Source of the DNA: Sellimonas catena
GTDB lineage: Bacteria; Bacillota; Clostridia; Lachnospirales; Lachnospiraceae
DNA length: 64,000 nt
Assembly: GCF_045063725.1 (NCBI RefSeq)
Contig: NZ_CP173695.1
Strand: one strand, 5' to 3'
Under the pieces are notes generated by a model. It saw nothing but the letters and a program-made list of their open reading frames with translations, did not search any database and had not been told where the DNA came from. Made by a program: the position numbers and the translations under genes. This document shows positions 1 through 8,220 of this stretch, piece by piece. The first letter of the stretch is position 1, and every line of letters starts with the position of its first letter.

Positions 1-102
1 TCTATTAAGAAAATATAAAATTATGAATCTTTTCTTTCTTTTTCACTCAAAAAGTATTACAATAAGGATAGTATATGATTGAACAGAAAGGAGTTGCCCT
101 TT

Positions 103-414
103 ATGGCGAAAAAATGGACAAAAGGTATCGTCGGACTCGCGGCGATCGGTGCAGCAGCGGCCGGCATTCTTTATATGAAGAATAAAAAAGATAATGAAGA
201 GCTGGAAGACGAATTTGCTGATGATTTTGAAGATCTTGACTTCGATCTGGATGATGATTTAAGCGATACATCCGGACGCGAATATGTACCTCTGAACAAC
301 GGTTCTTCTGAAGAAGAGCAGGAGGAATCATCTGAAGAGGAGGCCTCTTCTGAAGAAGCCGCGTCCGACGGTGAAGAGCCTGAAGAAGACGAAAAAGACA
401 ACACGGAAGCATAA
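103..414 (+). CDS. Small membrane-anchored acidic protein, unknown function
   Basis: Predicted 103-residue protein. The ATG is chosen because AGAAAGGAG lies about 9 bases upstream; an upstream TTG has no such site. It starts MAKKWTKG, followed by an alanine/glycine-rich hydrophobic stretch (about residues 7-24) that would serve as a membrane anchor or uncleaved signal, then a short lysine cluster. The remaining ~75 residues are extremely acidic, with runs of Asp/Glu and repeated Ser-Ser-Glu-Glu blocks. No catalytic motif or cysteine is visible. It is a single-gene unit closed by a strong terminator at 432-465. I do not recognise a family. The basic/hydrophobic start with a long acidic tail suggests a surface or membrane-associated protein, possibly a charge-mediated binding tail. 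Confidence 0.75.
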   Translation: MAKKWTKGIVGLAAIGAAAAGILYMKNKKDNEELEDEFADDFEDLDFDLDDDLSDTSGREYVPLNNGSSEEEQEESSEEEASSEEAASDGEEPEEDEKDNTEA

Positions 415-431
415 TATCCATGGAAATCAAT

Positions 432-465
432 GCTGCTCTGCAAGACAGAGCAGCTCTTTCTTTTT
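432..465 (+). terminator. Rho-independent terminator
   Basis: Perfect 9-bp stem GCTGCTCTG/CAGAGCAGC (432-440 with 446-454), 5-base loop, then TCTTTCTTTTT. It ends the acidic-protein transcript. An ATG at 430 falls inside it, which argues that the next gene starts at the TTG at 484. Confidence 0.85.
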
Positions 466-483
466 GAAAGGAGGTATATTATT

Positions 484-2595
484 TTGACCTGCTCCGATTT
501 AACTCTTGTTCCCAGCAGCCATCTAAAACCACTGGATGTCATTTCCGGATTTCAGGTACGTCCCGGATTTTTTCTTTCTCCTGGAACCACCGTTATTCCC
601 GGAGGTGTCAACTTTACGATTCAATCACAGGCTGCTACCTCCTGTGAGCTGCTTCTCTATCACCGGGAGGCTGAAGAACCCTTTGCAGTTCTGAAATTTC
701 CGGAAACCTACCGGATCGGTTTTGTCTACTCCATGATCGTATTCGGGCTTGACATCGAAGAGTTTGAATACGCCTACCGGCTGGACGGCCCGTACGAACC
801 GGAAAAAGGACTTTGTTTTGACAAGACAAGAATTCTTCTTGATCCTTACGCAAAAGCTGTCACCGGGCAGAGCCGCTGGGGATGTAAAAACGACCAGAAA
901 CATGGATATCGTGCCCGTGTTGTCAGAAGCAATTTTGACTGGGGCGATCATAAACAACCGATGATTTCCATGTCGGACACGATCATCTATGAGCTCCATG
1001 TCCGGGGATTTACAAAAGATCCTTCTTCCGGCGTCACACATCCCGGCACTTTTGCCGGATTGATCGAGAAGATTCCCTACCTTCTTGAGCTTGGTGTGAC
1101 TACCATTGAGCTTATGCCGGTATTTGAGTTCGATGAAATGCGGGACTGCCGTCTCCTCGACGAAAATCAGCTTCTGGATTACTGGGGCTATAATCCGGTC
1201 AGCTTTTTTGCTCCAAATACAAGTTATGCCTCTACCTCCGAATATAACCGGGAAGGGACCGAGTTGAAGCAGCTGATCCGTGCATGTCATGCAAACGGCA
1301 TCGAGGTGATCTTTGACGTGGTATTTAATCACACAGCCGAAGGTGACGAGCGCGGTCCTTATATTTCTTTCAAAGGATTCGACAATCAGATTTATTATAT
1401 GCTGACCCCGGACGGACATTATTATAATTTCAGCGGATGTGGAAATACGCTGAACTGCAATCATCCGGTCGTGCAAAATCTGATTATGAACTGCCTCAGA
1501 TACTGGGTAACAGAATACCGGGTGGACGGCTTCCGTTTCGATCTTGCTTCTATCCTTGGAAGGAACGAGAACGGATCCCCTATGAACCAGCCTCCCCTTC
1601 TGCAGGCACTTGCTTTCGACTCCATCCTCGGCAATGTCAAGCTGATTGCCGAGGCGTGGGATGCAGGAGGACTTTATCAGGTCGGTTCCTTTCCATCCTG
1701 GAACCGCTGGGCAGAATGGAACGGTAAATACCGGGATGATATGCGGCGGTTTCTAAAGGGAGATACTTTCATGATTCATGCCGCAGCGCAGAGAATTATG
1801 GGATCACCGGACCTTTATCCTCCGGAAGGGCGCGGAAGCAATGCTTCCGTCAATTTCCTGACCTGCCATGACGGCTTCTGCCTGAATGACCTGTATTCCT
1901 ATAACACGAAGCACAATGAGGGAAACGGATGGAGCAATGCGGACGGCACCAACGATAATTACAGCTGGAACTGCGGGGTCGAGGGGGAAACAGATGATCC
2001 GGATGTTCTTTCCCTTCGTCTACGTATGATGGAGAACGCATTTGCCGTACTCTTATGCAGCCGCGGAACCCCGATGTTTCTTTCGGGAGACGAATTCGGA
2101 GACACCCGGTACGGGAATAACAACCCGTACTGTCAGGATAATCCGGTTTCCTGGCTGGACTGGTCGCTGATTGAGAAAAACCAGAATCTGTTTTCCTTCG
2201 TCAAGTATATGATTGCATTCCGTAAGAGACATCCTGCCATCCGTACAGATCTTCCTGCCGGAAGATTTTCTTTCCCGTCGATGAGTTTTCACGGTATCCA
2301 TCCATGGGAACCTGTATCTGACCTGGAATCGCACGTTCTCTGTGTGCTGTTTTCCGGTTTTGACAAGGAACAGCAGATTCAGGATACCATCTACCTTGCC
2401 ATCAATACACATTGGGAACCCGTTACCCTTTTTCTGCCTGATCTTCCTTTTGAATGGAACTGGCACATTGCCGTCAATACCGGTGATCCGTCCCGGACGA
2501 TCTTTCAGGATACAGAAATGCCTCCGGCAGACCATACCGTCCTTTTAGGTGAACGTTCCGTCATTCTCTTTGTTGTCAAAAAACGGAGTGTCTGA
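484..2595 (+). CDS. glgX: Glycogen debranching enzyme / isoamylase-type GH13 hydrolase
   Basis: About 703 residues. Family members hydrolyse alpha-1,6 branch points of glycogen or limit dextrins in the cytoplasm. The N-terminal ~140 residues resemble a CBM48 domain, followed by a GH13 barrel. Visible motifs are DVVFNHT (about residue 279), VDGFRFDLAS with the nucleophile Asp (about 350), AEAWD with the acid/base Glu (about 388) and TCHDGF with the transition-state Asp (about 463). A TTG start at 484 is chosen because AAAGGAGG (467-474) is spaced 9 bases from it, while the in-frame ATG at 430 lies in the upstream terminator. The gene appears monocistronic, with no glycogen operon beside it. 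GlgX-type versus other isoamylase-like debranching specificity cannot be settled from sequence alone. Confidence 0.88.
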   Translation: MTCSDLTLVPSSHLKPLDVISGFQVRPGFFLSPGTTVIPGGVNFTIQSQAATSCELLLYHREAEEPFAVLKFPETYRIGFVYSMIVFGLDIEEFEYAYRLDGPYEPEKGLCFDKTRILLDPYAKAVTGQSRWGCKNDQKHGYRARVVRSNFDWGDHKQPMISMSDTIIYELHVRGFTKDPSSGVTHPGTFAGLIEKIPYLLELGVTTIELMPVFEFDEMRDCRLLDENQLLDYWGYNPVSFFAPNTSYASTSEYNREGTELKQLIRACHANGIEVIFDVVFNHTAEGDERGPYISFKGFDNQIYYMLTPDGHYYNFSGCGNTLNCNHPVVQNLIMNCLRYWVTEYRVDGFRFDLASILGRNENGSPMNQPPLLQALAFDSILGNVKLIAEAWDAGGLYQVGSFPSWNRWAEWNGKYRDDMRRFLKGDTFMIHAAAQRIMGSPDLYPPEGRGSNASVNFLTCHDGFCLNDLYSYNTKHNEGNGWSNADGTNDNYSWNCGVEGETDDPDVLSLRLRMMENAFAVLLCSRGTPMFLSGDEFGDTRYGNNNPYCQDNPVSWLDWSLIEKNQNLFSFVKYMIAFRKRHPAIRTDLPAGRFSFPSMSFHGIHPWEPVSDLESHVLCVLFSGFDKEQQIQDTIYLAINTHWEPVTLFLPDLPFEWNWHIAVNTGDPSRTIFQDTEMPPADHTVLLGERSVILFVVKKRSV

Positions 2596-2624
2596 TTTCT
2601 AATCAGACACTCCTTCATTTTTCT
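2585..2624 (+). terminator. Terminator of the debranching enzyme gene
   Basis: Perfect 13-bp stem (2585-2597 with 2601-2613) with a 3-base loop, followed by TTCATTTTTCTTTT. The stop codon of the debranching enzyme lies inside the left arm. The convergent radical SAM gene ends just beyond it. Confidence 0.8.
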
Positions 2625-2630
2625 TTTCTC

Positions 2631-3500
2631 TTATTTCACAAAGGCTGTAAGTCCCGGCTTTTCTACGGCAATTCTTTCGTCAAGCCTTGCAAGCATACTT
2701 TCCTTATCTTTCGGGAGTTTTCCTCTGACCCGGAACTCAATCATGTCATGAAATCCATCGTAAAGCACTTCCTGCCCCCAAGGCTTAAGAAGCTCCAGAA
2801 GTCTTCTCTCTTCGATCAGATTTTCCAGCTCATCCGCAGGCCGGAATGTACCTTTTTGAATTTCTTCGTACAATGCTGCCCGTTCATGAAGAAACATGGA
2901 AAAATTAATCATTCTGGACGGCCTGGTCCGGTTAAAAAACTCTGCGGTATACTCCGCATTTTCTATACCTCTGCCCTTTCCGGCTATACCGGTCATAAAA
3001 TGTGCATCGTAAATCAGCCCGGCTTCTCTCATCCGGTCAATCTGCCGGTATGCCTGCTCTAATGTATGATCCTTATTCATAAAAGCAAGGACATCATCCA
3101 GTCCGCTCTCAATACCAAGATATAGATGCCGGACTCCCGCTTCGTAGAGCCTTCGCAGATCCTCATCGCTTTTCCGGCTGATATCGGTCACAGTCGCATC
3201 CATGTGAATCCCCTCGCATCCCGGAAAATGAACATGTACCCTTTCAATAATCGCCAAAAGTTTTTCCGTTGAAAGTCCGAATGCATTTCCATCTCCCAGA
3301 AATACGGTCCTGGGATTTCCGCCCACCGTACTGACCCGTTTTAATTCTTCTTCGATCTGTTCCATTGGGAGCTCCCTGTATTTCAGATGCTTGAACAGGG
3401 TGCAGAATTTACAGCCGTTATACGCGCACCCCACTTCCACAGGAAGCATAAAAGAGGAACGTTCCATCGGTCCCCTGCAAATCTGTCCTTCGTAATTCAT
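2631..3500 (-). CDS. Radical SAM protein, CX4CX2C variant
   Basis: 289 residues from the ATG at 3500, chosen because AGGTGA sits close upstream; a longer reading to 3596 has a poor site. The 4Fe-4S site is read at Cys25, Cys30 and Cys33 (GCAYNGCKFC), which is CX4CX2C rather than the usual CX3CX2C. This spacing occurs in a group of COG1032-like radical SAM proteins. A glycine-rich SAM-binding strand (FLGDGNAFGL) and the HLYLGIESG motif follow, giving a TIM-barrel-type core. The substrate is unknown and no partner gene is adjacent. The N-terminal position of the cluster and the short length suggest the core domain with little accessory sequence. Confidence 0.8.
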   Translation of the reverse strand: MNYEGQICRGPMERSSFMLPVEVGCAYNGCKFCTLFKHLKYRELPMEQIEEELKRVSTVGGNPRTVFLGDGNAFGLSTEKLLAIIERVHVHFPGCEGIHMDATVTDISRKSDEDLRRLYEAGVRHLYLGIESGLDDVLAFMNKDHTLEQAYRQIDRMREAGLIYDAHFMTGIAGKGRGIENAEYTAEFFNRTRPSRMINFSMFLHERAALYEEIQKGTFRPADELENLIEERRLLELLKPWGQEVLYDGFHDMIEFRVRGKLPKDKESMLARLDERIAVEKPGLTAFVK

Positions 3501-3596
3501 ACCATCACCTGCACCTTTCCTGCCTTTATTATACACCGTAACATGCAGAAAGGCGGAGAAATCTTTAAGAAAATTTAAGATTTTTGGCAAAACCAC

Positions 3597-3623
3597 TTGC
3601 AGGCAGGCTGTGACTGGTATAGT
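3597..3623 (+). promoter_or_regulatory. Candidate promoter of the nucleobase permease
   Basis: Extended -10 TGGTATAGT (3615-3623) with TTGCAG 15 bases upstream of the -10 as a weak -35. The ~40-base leader is too short for a purine riboswitch, and none is seen. Confidence 0.4.
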
Positions 3624-3661
3624 ATTATCATGTTTTATAGATTTATACTAAGGAGGACATT

Positions 3662-5011
3662 ATGTCAAATTCAAACCACTCGTCTCAAAGCAGGCAGTAT
3701 GCCTCAGTTTTTGAGCTGAACGGAGTACCGAAGTTTGGCCAGGCACTTCCTCTTGCGCTTCAACACGTCGTTGCCATGATTGTTGGATGTGTCACCCCTG
3801 CAATCATCGTATCCGGTGTGGCCGGACTCAACGAGCGTGATCAGGTCATTTTAGTGCAGGCTGCCCTTTTCACTTCTGCAATCAGCACTCTGCTTCAGCT
3901 GTTTCCTTTTATCCGGTTTAAAAATTTTCAGCTCGGTTCGGCTCTTCCGGTCATTATGGGAATCAGCTTTGCCTACGTGCCAAGCATGCAGGCCATCGCC
4001 GCGAATTCTGATGTCGGAACGATTCTCGGCGCGCAGCTCATCGGCGGATTTGTCGCAATTATAGTCGGTCTTGCCATACAGAAGATCCGTGTTCTGTTCC
4101 CGCCGATCATTACCGGAACCGTCGTATTTACAATCGGACTCTCCCTGTATCCTACCGCGGTCAACTATATGGCAGGAGGTACTTCGAATCCTGATTACGG
4201 TTCCTGGAAAAACTGGCTTGCGGCCTTTTTCACTCTTGCCGTAGTAGTCGGTCTGAATCACTTTGCGAAAGGATTTTTAAAGCTTGCGTCCATCCTCGTA
4301 GGAATCATCGCAGGGTATATCTTTGCATCGTGTCTGGGACTCGTCGATTTTTCCGGAATCCAGTCCGCGGGCTACTTCCAGCTCCCGCAGCCACTGCATT
4401 TCGGACTTTCTTTCGATCCATCCGCCTGCATTGCAATCGGTGTGTTGTTTGCCATCAACTCCATTCAGGCGATCGGAGATCTTTCTGCTACAACAGTAGG
4501 AAGTATGGAACGGGAACCAAAAGATAAAGAACTGCAGGGCGGTATCGTCATGTATGGGGTCACAAATATTCTGTGCTCCCTGATCGGCGGACTTCCGACA
4601 GCAACTTACAGTCAGAATGTCGGCATTGTTACGACAACAAAAGTCATCAACCGCTGTGTACTTGGTCTTGCAGCGGTCATCATGCTGGTTGCCGGATTTG
4701 TCCCGAAATTTTCAGCGCTTCTGACTACGATTCCTCAATGTGTACTTGGAGGCGCAACGATTTCCGTTTTCGCATCCATCGCAATGACCGGAATCAAGCT
4801 GATCATGCTCCAGGAGATGAATTACCGGAATACCGCTATTGTCGGGCTGTCAGTTGCCCTTGGCATGGGTGTTACACAGGCACCTGCTTCACTGGCGTCA
4901 TTTCCATCCTGGGTTACAACAATCTTTGGAAGTTCTCCGGTTGTCCTTGCAACACTGACGGCGATTATTCTGAATACCATTCTTCCGAAAGAAGAAAAAA
5001 AGAAATCATAG
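3662..5011 (+). CDS. Nucleobase:cation symporter-2 (xanthine/uracil permease type)
   Basis: 449 residues, polytopic throughout, as expected for the 14-helix NCS2 family that imports xanthine, uric acid or uracil with protons. The start has TAAGGAGGACATT immediately upstream. The N-terminal block (PKFGQALPLALQHVVAMIVG) and QLGSALPVIMGISF are typical of the xanthine/urate branch rather than UraA, and the conserved glutamine/proline-rich TATYSQNVGIV segment near residue 315 is present. It is a single-gene unit between its own promoter and a strong bidirectional terminator. Substrate assignment (xanthine versus another purine) is inference. Confidence 0.85.
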   Translation: MSNSNHSSQSRQYASVFELNGVPKFGQALPLALQHVVAMIVGCVTPAIIVSGVAGLNERDQVILVQAALFTSAISTLLQLFPFIRFKNFQLGSALPVIMGISFAYVPSMQAIAANSDVGTILGAQLIGGFVAIIVGLAIQKIRVLFPPIITGTVVFTIGLSLYPTAVNYMAGGTSNPDYGSWKNWLAAFFTLAVVVGLNHFAKGFLKLASILVGIIAGYIFASCLGLVDFSGIQSAGYFQLPQPLHFGLSFDPSACIAIGVLFAINSIQAIGDLSATTVGSMEREPKDKELQGGIVMYGVTNILCSLIGGLPTATYSQNVGIVTTTKVINRCVLGLAAVIMLVAGFVPKFSALLTTIPQCVLGGATISVFASIAMTGIKLIMLQEMNYRNTAIVGLSVALGMGVTQAPASLASFPSWVTTIFGSSPVVLATLTAIILNTILPKEEKKKS

Positions 5012-5022
5012 ATAAACAAACA

Positions 5023-5054
5023 AAAAAGGAAAGTTCCAATGAACTTTCCTTTTT
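5023..5054. terminator. Bidirectional terminator between permease and hydrogenase
   Basis: Perfect 14-bp stem (5023-5036 with 5041-5054), loop CAAT, with A-run and T-run on opposite sides. It can therefore end both the plus-strand permease and the minus-strand hydrogenase transcripts. Confidence 0.85.
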
Positions 5055-5091
5055 CTATATTCGTTTCTATATACAGGAAATCAGATATTTC

Positions 5092-6540
5092 CTACTCTCT
5101 GTGCATGGAGAAGCTGTCCATCTGATATCTGCTCAGGTTTTCGTGAATTCCTCTGTCGTCTGCCTGGCTGATCAGTGCATCTCTGTTCTTTTTAGATGAA
5201 AACTGGTCGTTATATGCGCTTGGTCCTCCCACGCAGCCGCCTTCGCATGCCATTCCTTCGATAAAGTCAAACGGAAGTTTTCCTGCTCTTAAAAGAAGAA
5301 GAGCCTTCTTGCATTCTGCGGCCCCGTTCGCCTTCTGTACTTTCACATCGATATCGGCGTCGGCCTCCTTCATACTCTGCAGTACTGCCGCCGTCACTCC
5401 ACCGGAATTTGCAAAGCGTTTTCCAAATGTAGATGCAATCTGATCGTTATTCTCACATGGTTCCAGTTTCACATTTTTTGCTCTCATAATCGCGCGGATC
5501 TCACTGTATGTAAGTACAAAGTCTGCATTTCCTTCAATCTGCTGATCCACAACTTCTGATTTCTTCGCCACACATGGTCCGATGAATACCGTAACTGCCT
5601 CAGGATCCTGTGCCTTGATCAGCCTGGATACCGCACACATCGGTGATACCGTTGTAGAAACACAGTCTGCAAGCTGTGGAAAATGCATCCGCACCATATT
5701 GACAAATGCCGGGCAGCAGGATGTCACTTTCTTCTTTCCTTCCTTGTAGGCTTCCGTCCATTCTTCCGCCTCGTATGCCGCAGTCATGTCCCCTCCAAGT
5801 CCTACGTCGTAAAAGTCCACAAAGCCGATTTCCTTCATGGCCTTTCTCCAGCTTGCCATCGTGATATCCGGACCAAACTGTCCTTCTGTGGCAGGGGCTG
5901 CCATTGCATAAACATGTTTTCCGGACTTCAACGCTTCAATAACCGGTACCATGAAGCTCTTTGTTCCGATTGCTCCAAACGGGCAGCTGTGGATACATTT
6001 TCCGCAGCGGATACATTTGTCCTTATTGATCACGGAAAGACCGTATTCATTGTAAGTAATTGCGTCAACCGGACAGCTGAACTTACACGGCCGCTTCAAA
6101 TGTGCAATTGCATTATACGGACATGCCTTTGCACACTGTCCGCACTCTTTACACTTGGATGCATCAATATGGGACCGGTGTCTTCCTGATTCGATTGCTC
6201 CGAATTTACATGCGTTGATACATGCTTTTCCAAGACAGTTCTGACAGTTTTCAGTCACTGTATAACTGGAAATCGGACAGTCCTCACACGCCGAATTAAT
6301 GACCTGAATAATATTTCCATCATCCTCTTCACCCGGCGCCTTTCCTTCTGCCAGACGAACTCTCTGACGTATGATTTCTCTTTCTTTGTAAATACAGCAT
6401 CGAAACTGCGGAAGAGGTCCCGGAATCAGTCTGCCTGCAATGTGATCCCGCTCTTCTTCCAGTTTCCCTTCAAAAGCCAGCCTCGCCACTTCATTCAGTA
6501 CCTTATGTTTGATTGTGATTACATTTTCATCAGCGTACAT
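5092..6540 (-). CDS. Monomeric [FeFe] hydrogenase, ferredoxin-linked (group B-like)
   Basis: 482 residues. It should interconvert protons and H2 in the cytoplasm using reduced ferredoxin. The N-terminal half is rich in 4Fe-4S ligands, including two canonical CXXCXXCXXXCP sets (KCKECGQCAKACP and KCIRCGKCIHSCP) and two atypical cysteine clusters before and between them. The H-cluster motifs follow: TSCCPAF (about residue 272), IGPCVAKKSE (about 320) and EGMACEGGCVGG (about 429). The Ala in the first motif, GPC in the second and the glycine variant of the third fit the group B lineage rather than group A (TSCCPGW, MPCTAKK). AGGAGA precedes the ATG. No maturase genes (hydE, hydF, hydG) are in the window. 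Confidence 0.9.
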   Translation of the reverse strand: MYADENVITIKHKVLNEVARLAFEGKLEEERDHIAGRLIPGPLPQFRCCIYKEREIIRQRVRLAEGKAPGEEDDGNIIQVINSACEDCPISSYTVTENCQNCLGKACINACKFGAIESGRHRSHIDASKCKECGQCAKACPYNAIAHLKRPCKFSCPVDAITYNEYGLSVINKDKCIRCGKCIHSCPFGAIGTKSFMVPVIEALKSGKHVYAMAAPATEGQFGPDITMASWRKAMKEIGFVDFYDVGLGGDMTAAYEAEEWTEAYKEGKKKVTSCCPAFVNMVRMHFPQLADCVSTTVSPMCAVSRLIKAQDPEAVTVFIGPCVAKKSEVVDQQIEGNADFVLTYSEIRAIMRAKNVKLEPCENNDQIASTFGKRFANSGGVTAAVLQSMKEADADIDVKVQKANGAAECKKALLLLRAGKLPFDFIEGMACEGGCVGGPSAYNDQFSSKKNRDALISQADDRGIHENLSRYQMDSFSMHRE

Positions 6541-6592
6541 GTTTCTCTCCTGTCTCCTTTTTTCTTACTCTTTCATTAATGCGCTGATTCTA

Positions 6593-6598
6593 TTATAA
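6593..6598 (-). promoter_or_regulatory. Candidate -10 of the hydrogenase gene
   Basis: TATAAT on the minus strand about 55 bases before the hydrogenase start. No convincing -35 is seen. Confidence 0.35.
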
Positions 6599-6639
6599 AT
6601 TAATCATGGAAAAAAGGAAAGTGTGCACCGTGTATTTAT

Positions 6640-8220
6640 TCAAAGACAAAGCAGCGACAATACTTCGCCAGCATGTACATGATAGTCGGTAATCCCTGCC
6701 CCGCTGTTCGGATGGATCAGTGAATAAACGATATCAACAGCAAACAGAAGCAGCAGGACTACACAGATGATTCTTGCAATCTTCTGTGGAATCCGCCTGT
6801 AAATTTCATCAAAAAACGGCGCCGCGATATAGATAAAGGCACAGCCTCCAAGCCCGAATACGATCAACCCTTCCGCGCAGATGCGCCCGTGAAGATTCAA
6901 AAAGTATCCGGTATAATTCCACCAGTACATACCTTTAATTTCCCACAAAAGCCATGCGGACAGATATTCTACAGCACCACACACAACCACCGCCATCAAA
7001 AAAGTCACAAGCGGCTTATGCACAAACCGTTTCAAAAGCACGACTACCAGAATGCCTCCCGTTCCGTAAATCGGCAGCCACGGTCCATGAAAAAATCCCC
7101 TGTTTACAAACACACCGTCCCCAAACAAATGAAGAGACACTTCCCACAGCCATCCGACGAATGAAAAGGTAAAAAATATAAGAATAAGGGATCTCAAAGA
7201 ATAGGTCCGCTCATACTCAATGCGGATCCATTTTTTCACCTGCGGATTATAAAGTCTATGGGATTCTACCGGATACTCTTCCAGATCTGATTCTTCATAC
7301 AACCTCTCGTCATCGAGGAAACGGACTCCATCAAGTCCTTTTTCAAACGCTTCCTCTCTCAGCGCCACATAAAGCTCGGCAGATGTGGTCTCCGTATACG
7401 GGGTAATAAAGGCATGCCTTAAAATATCCATGGTAAATATATTCAGGATATGCCATCCCAGAAAAGAAAGATCCAGGATAAAAGCCCGCATTTTATTTCC
7501 ATTCATCATCTGTCTGGACAAAAGAAAGGCTTCACGGTGCGGAATATCCGGATTTTCCGCCAGAATAAACGGAATCATCCGATAAGAATACCTTTTGATG
7601 ATACCGCCGATAATCGTCATATCCCACAGAAACAGAAAAACTGATTTTTTCAGCATGATAAACATTACATTTTTCCAGCGTCTTGCTCTCCAGACAAAGG
7701 CAAGCCGGCCCATTTTTACCTGGCGGTATGTTCTGTTTTCCAGAAGAAATCTGCACTGCCCTACGCTCAGGACGTTACTTACAAAAATCAAAAACAGAAT
7801 CAGTAAAATGACACCGATCAGAATAACAAAGCCTTCTGCAATTTTATCTTTGAACAAAAAATCATTCATCGCATTTAAAAATCCAAAAAAAGCAGATCTT
7901 TCCTTGGTCATATGATTATAGACTCCGGCCAGCACCCCTTTTTTCGGGGTATAGTGCTCCCCCAGAAAGGCCAGAATCTGTCCGCTCTCCGTATCAGAGC
8001 TTCTCTCTATACTCAAATACCAGTCGTTCAAAATCTGCGCATTCGTCGGTATTCCGATTTCCCCTCCGGTAAGTCTGACTGCCGCATCGTCAATCCGGTA
8101 GGAAATCCTCATACCTCCTGCAATAAATGCCAGCATCAAACTGATTCCGATAATCCGCCACCAGTTCTTACGCAAAGCCTGCTTTCCCTGTTTCTTCAGC
8201 TTTTTTCTACTCCACATCAT
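6640..8220 (-). CDS. DUF975-like / CmpB-type (putative ABC transporter type IV) membrane fusion protein
   Basis: 526 residues. The first ~280 residues resemble DUF975 integral membrane proteins: a basic RKKLKKQGKQALRKNWW start, several helices and a short loop in the middle. The C-terminal ~200 residues (from YSLRSLILIFFTFSFVGWLWE) resemble PF06541, the CmpB-like putative ABC-transporter type IV domain, with the FVGWLWE and RGFFHGPWLPIYG signatures. The ATG at 8220 lies inside the end of rarA (14-base overlap) with GGAG 6 bases upstream, so translation is probably coupled. No ATPase gene is adjacent. Function is unknown; this is a fusion of two domains usually described separately. Confidence 0.7.
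   Translation of the reverse strand: MMWSRKKLKKQGKQALRKNWWRIIGISLMLAFIAGGMRISYRIDDAAVRLTGGEIGIPTNAQILNDWYLSIERSSDTESGQILAFLGEHYTPKKGVLAGVYNHMTKERSAFFGFLNAMNDFLFKDKIAEGFVILIGVILLILFLIFVSNVLSVGQCRFLLENRTYRQVKMGRLAFVWRARRWKNVMFIMLKKSVFLFLWDMTIIGGIIKRYSYRMIPFILAENPDIPHREAFLLSRQMMNGNKMRAFILDLSFLGWHILNIFTMDILRHAFITPYTETTSAELYVALREEAFEKGLDGVRFLDDERLYEESDLEEYPVESHRLYNPQVKKWIRIEYERTYSLRSLILIFFTFSFVGWLWEVSLHLFGDGVFVNRGFFHGPWLPIYGTGGILVVVLLKRFVHKPLVTFLMAVVVCGAVEYLSAWLLWEIKGMYWWNYTGYFLNLHGRICAEGLIVFGLGGCAFIYIAAPFFDEIYRRIPQKIARIICVVLLLLFAVDIVYSLIHPNSGAGITDYHVHAGEVLSLLCL

Noticed and set aside
430..484. ATG at 430 as the start of the debranching enzyme
   Set aside because: It lies inside a strong terminator; the TTG at 484 has AAAGGAGG at ideal spacing.
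171..542. Minus-strand open frame opposite the acidic protein gene
   Set aside because: Serine-rich mirror of the Asp/Glu codons; no ribosome-binding site.
3601..3661. Purine riboswitch before the nucleobase permease
   Set aside because: The leader is only about 40 bases long and lacks the conserved purine aptamer loops.
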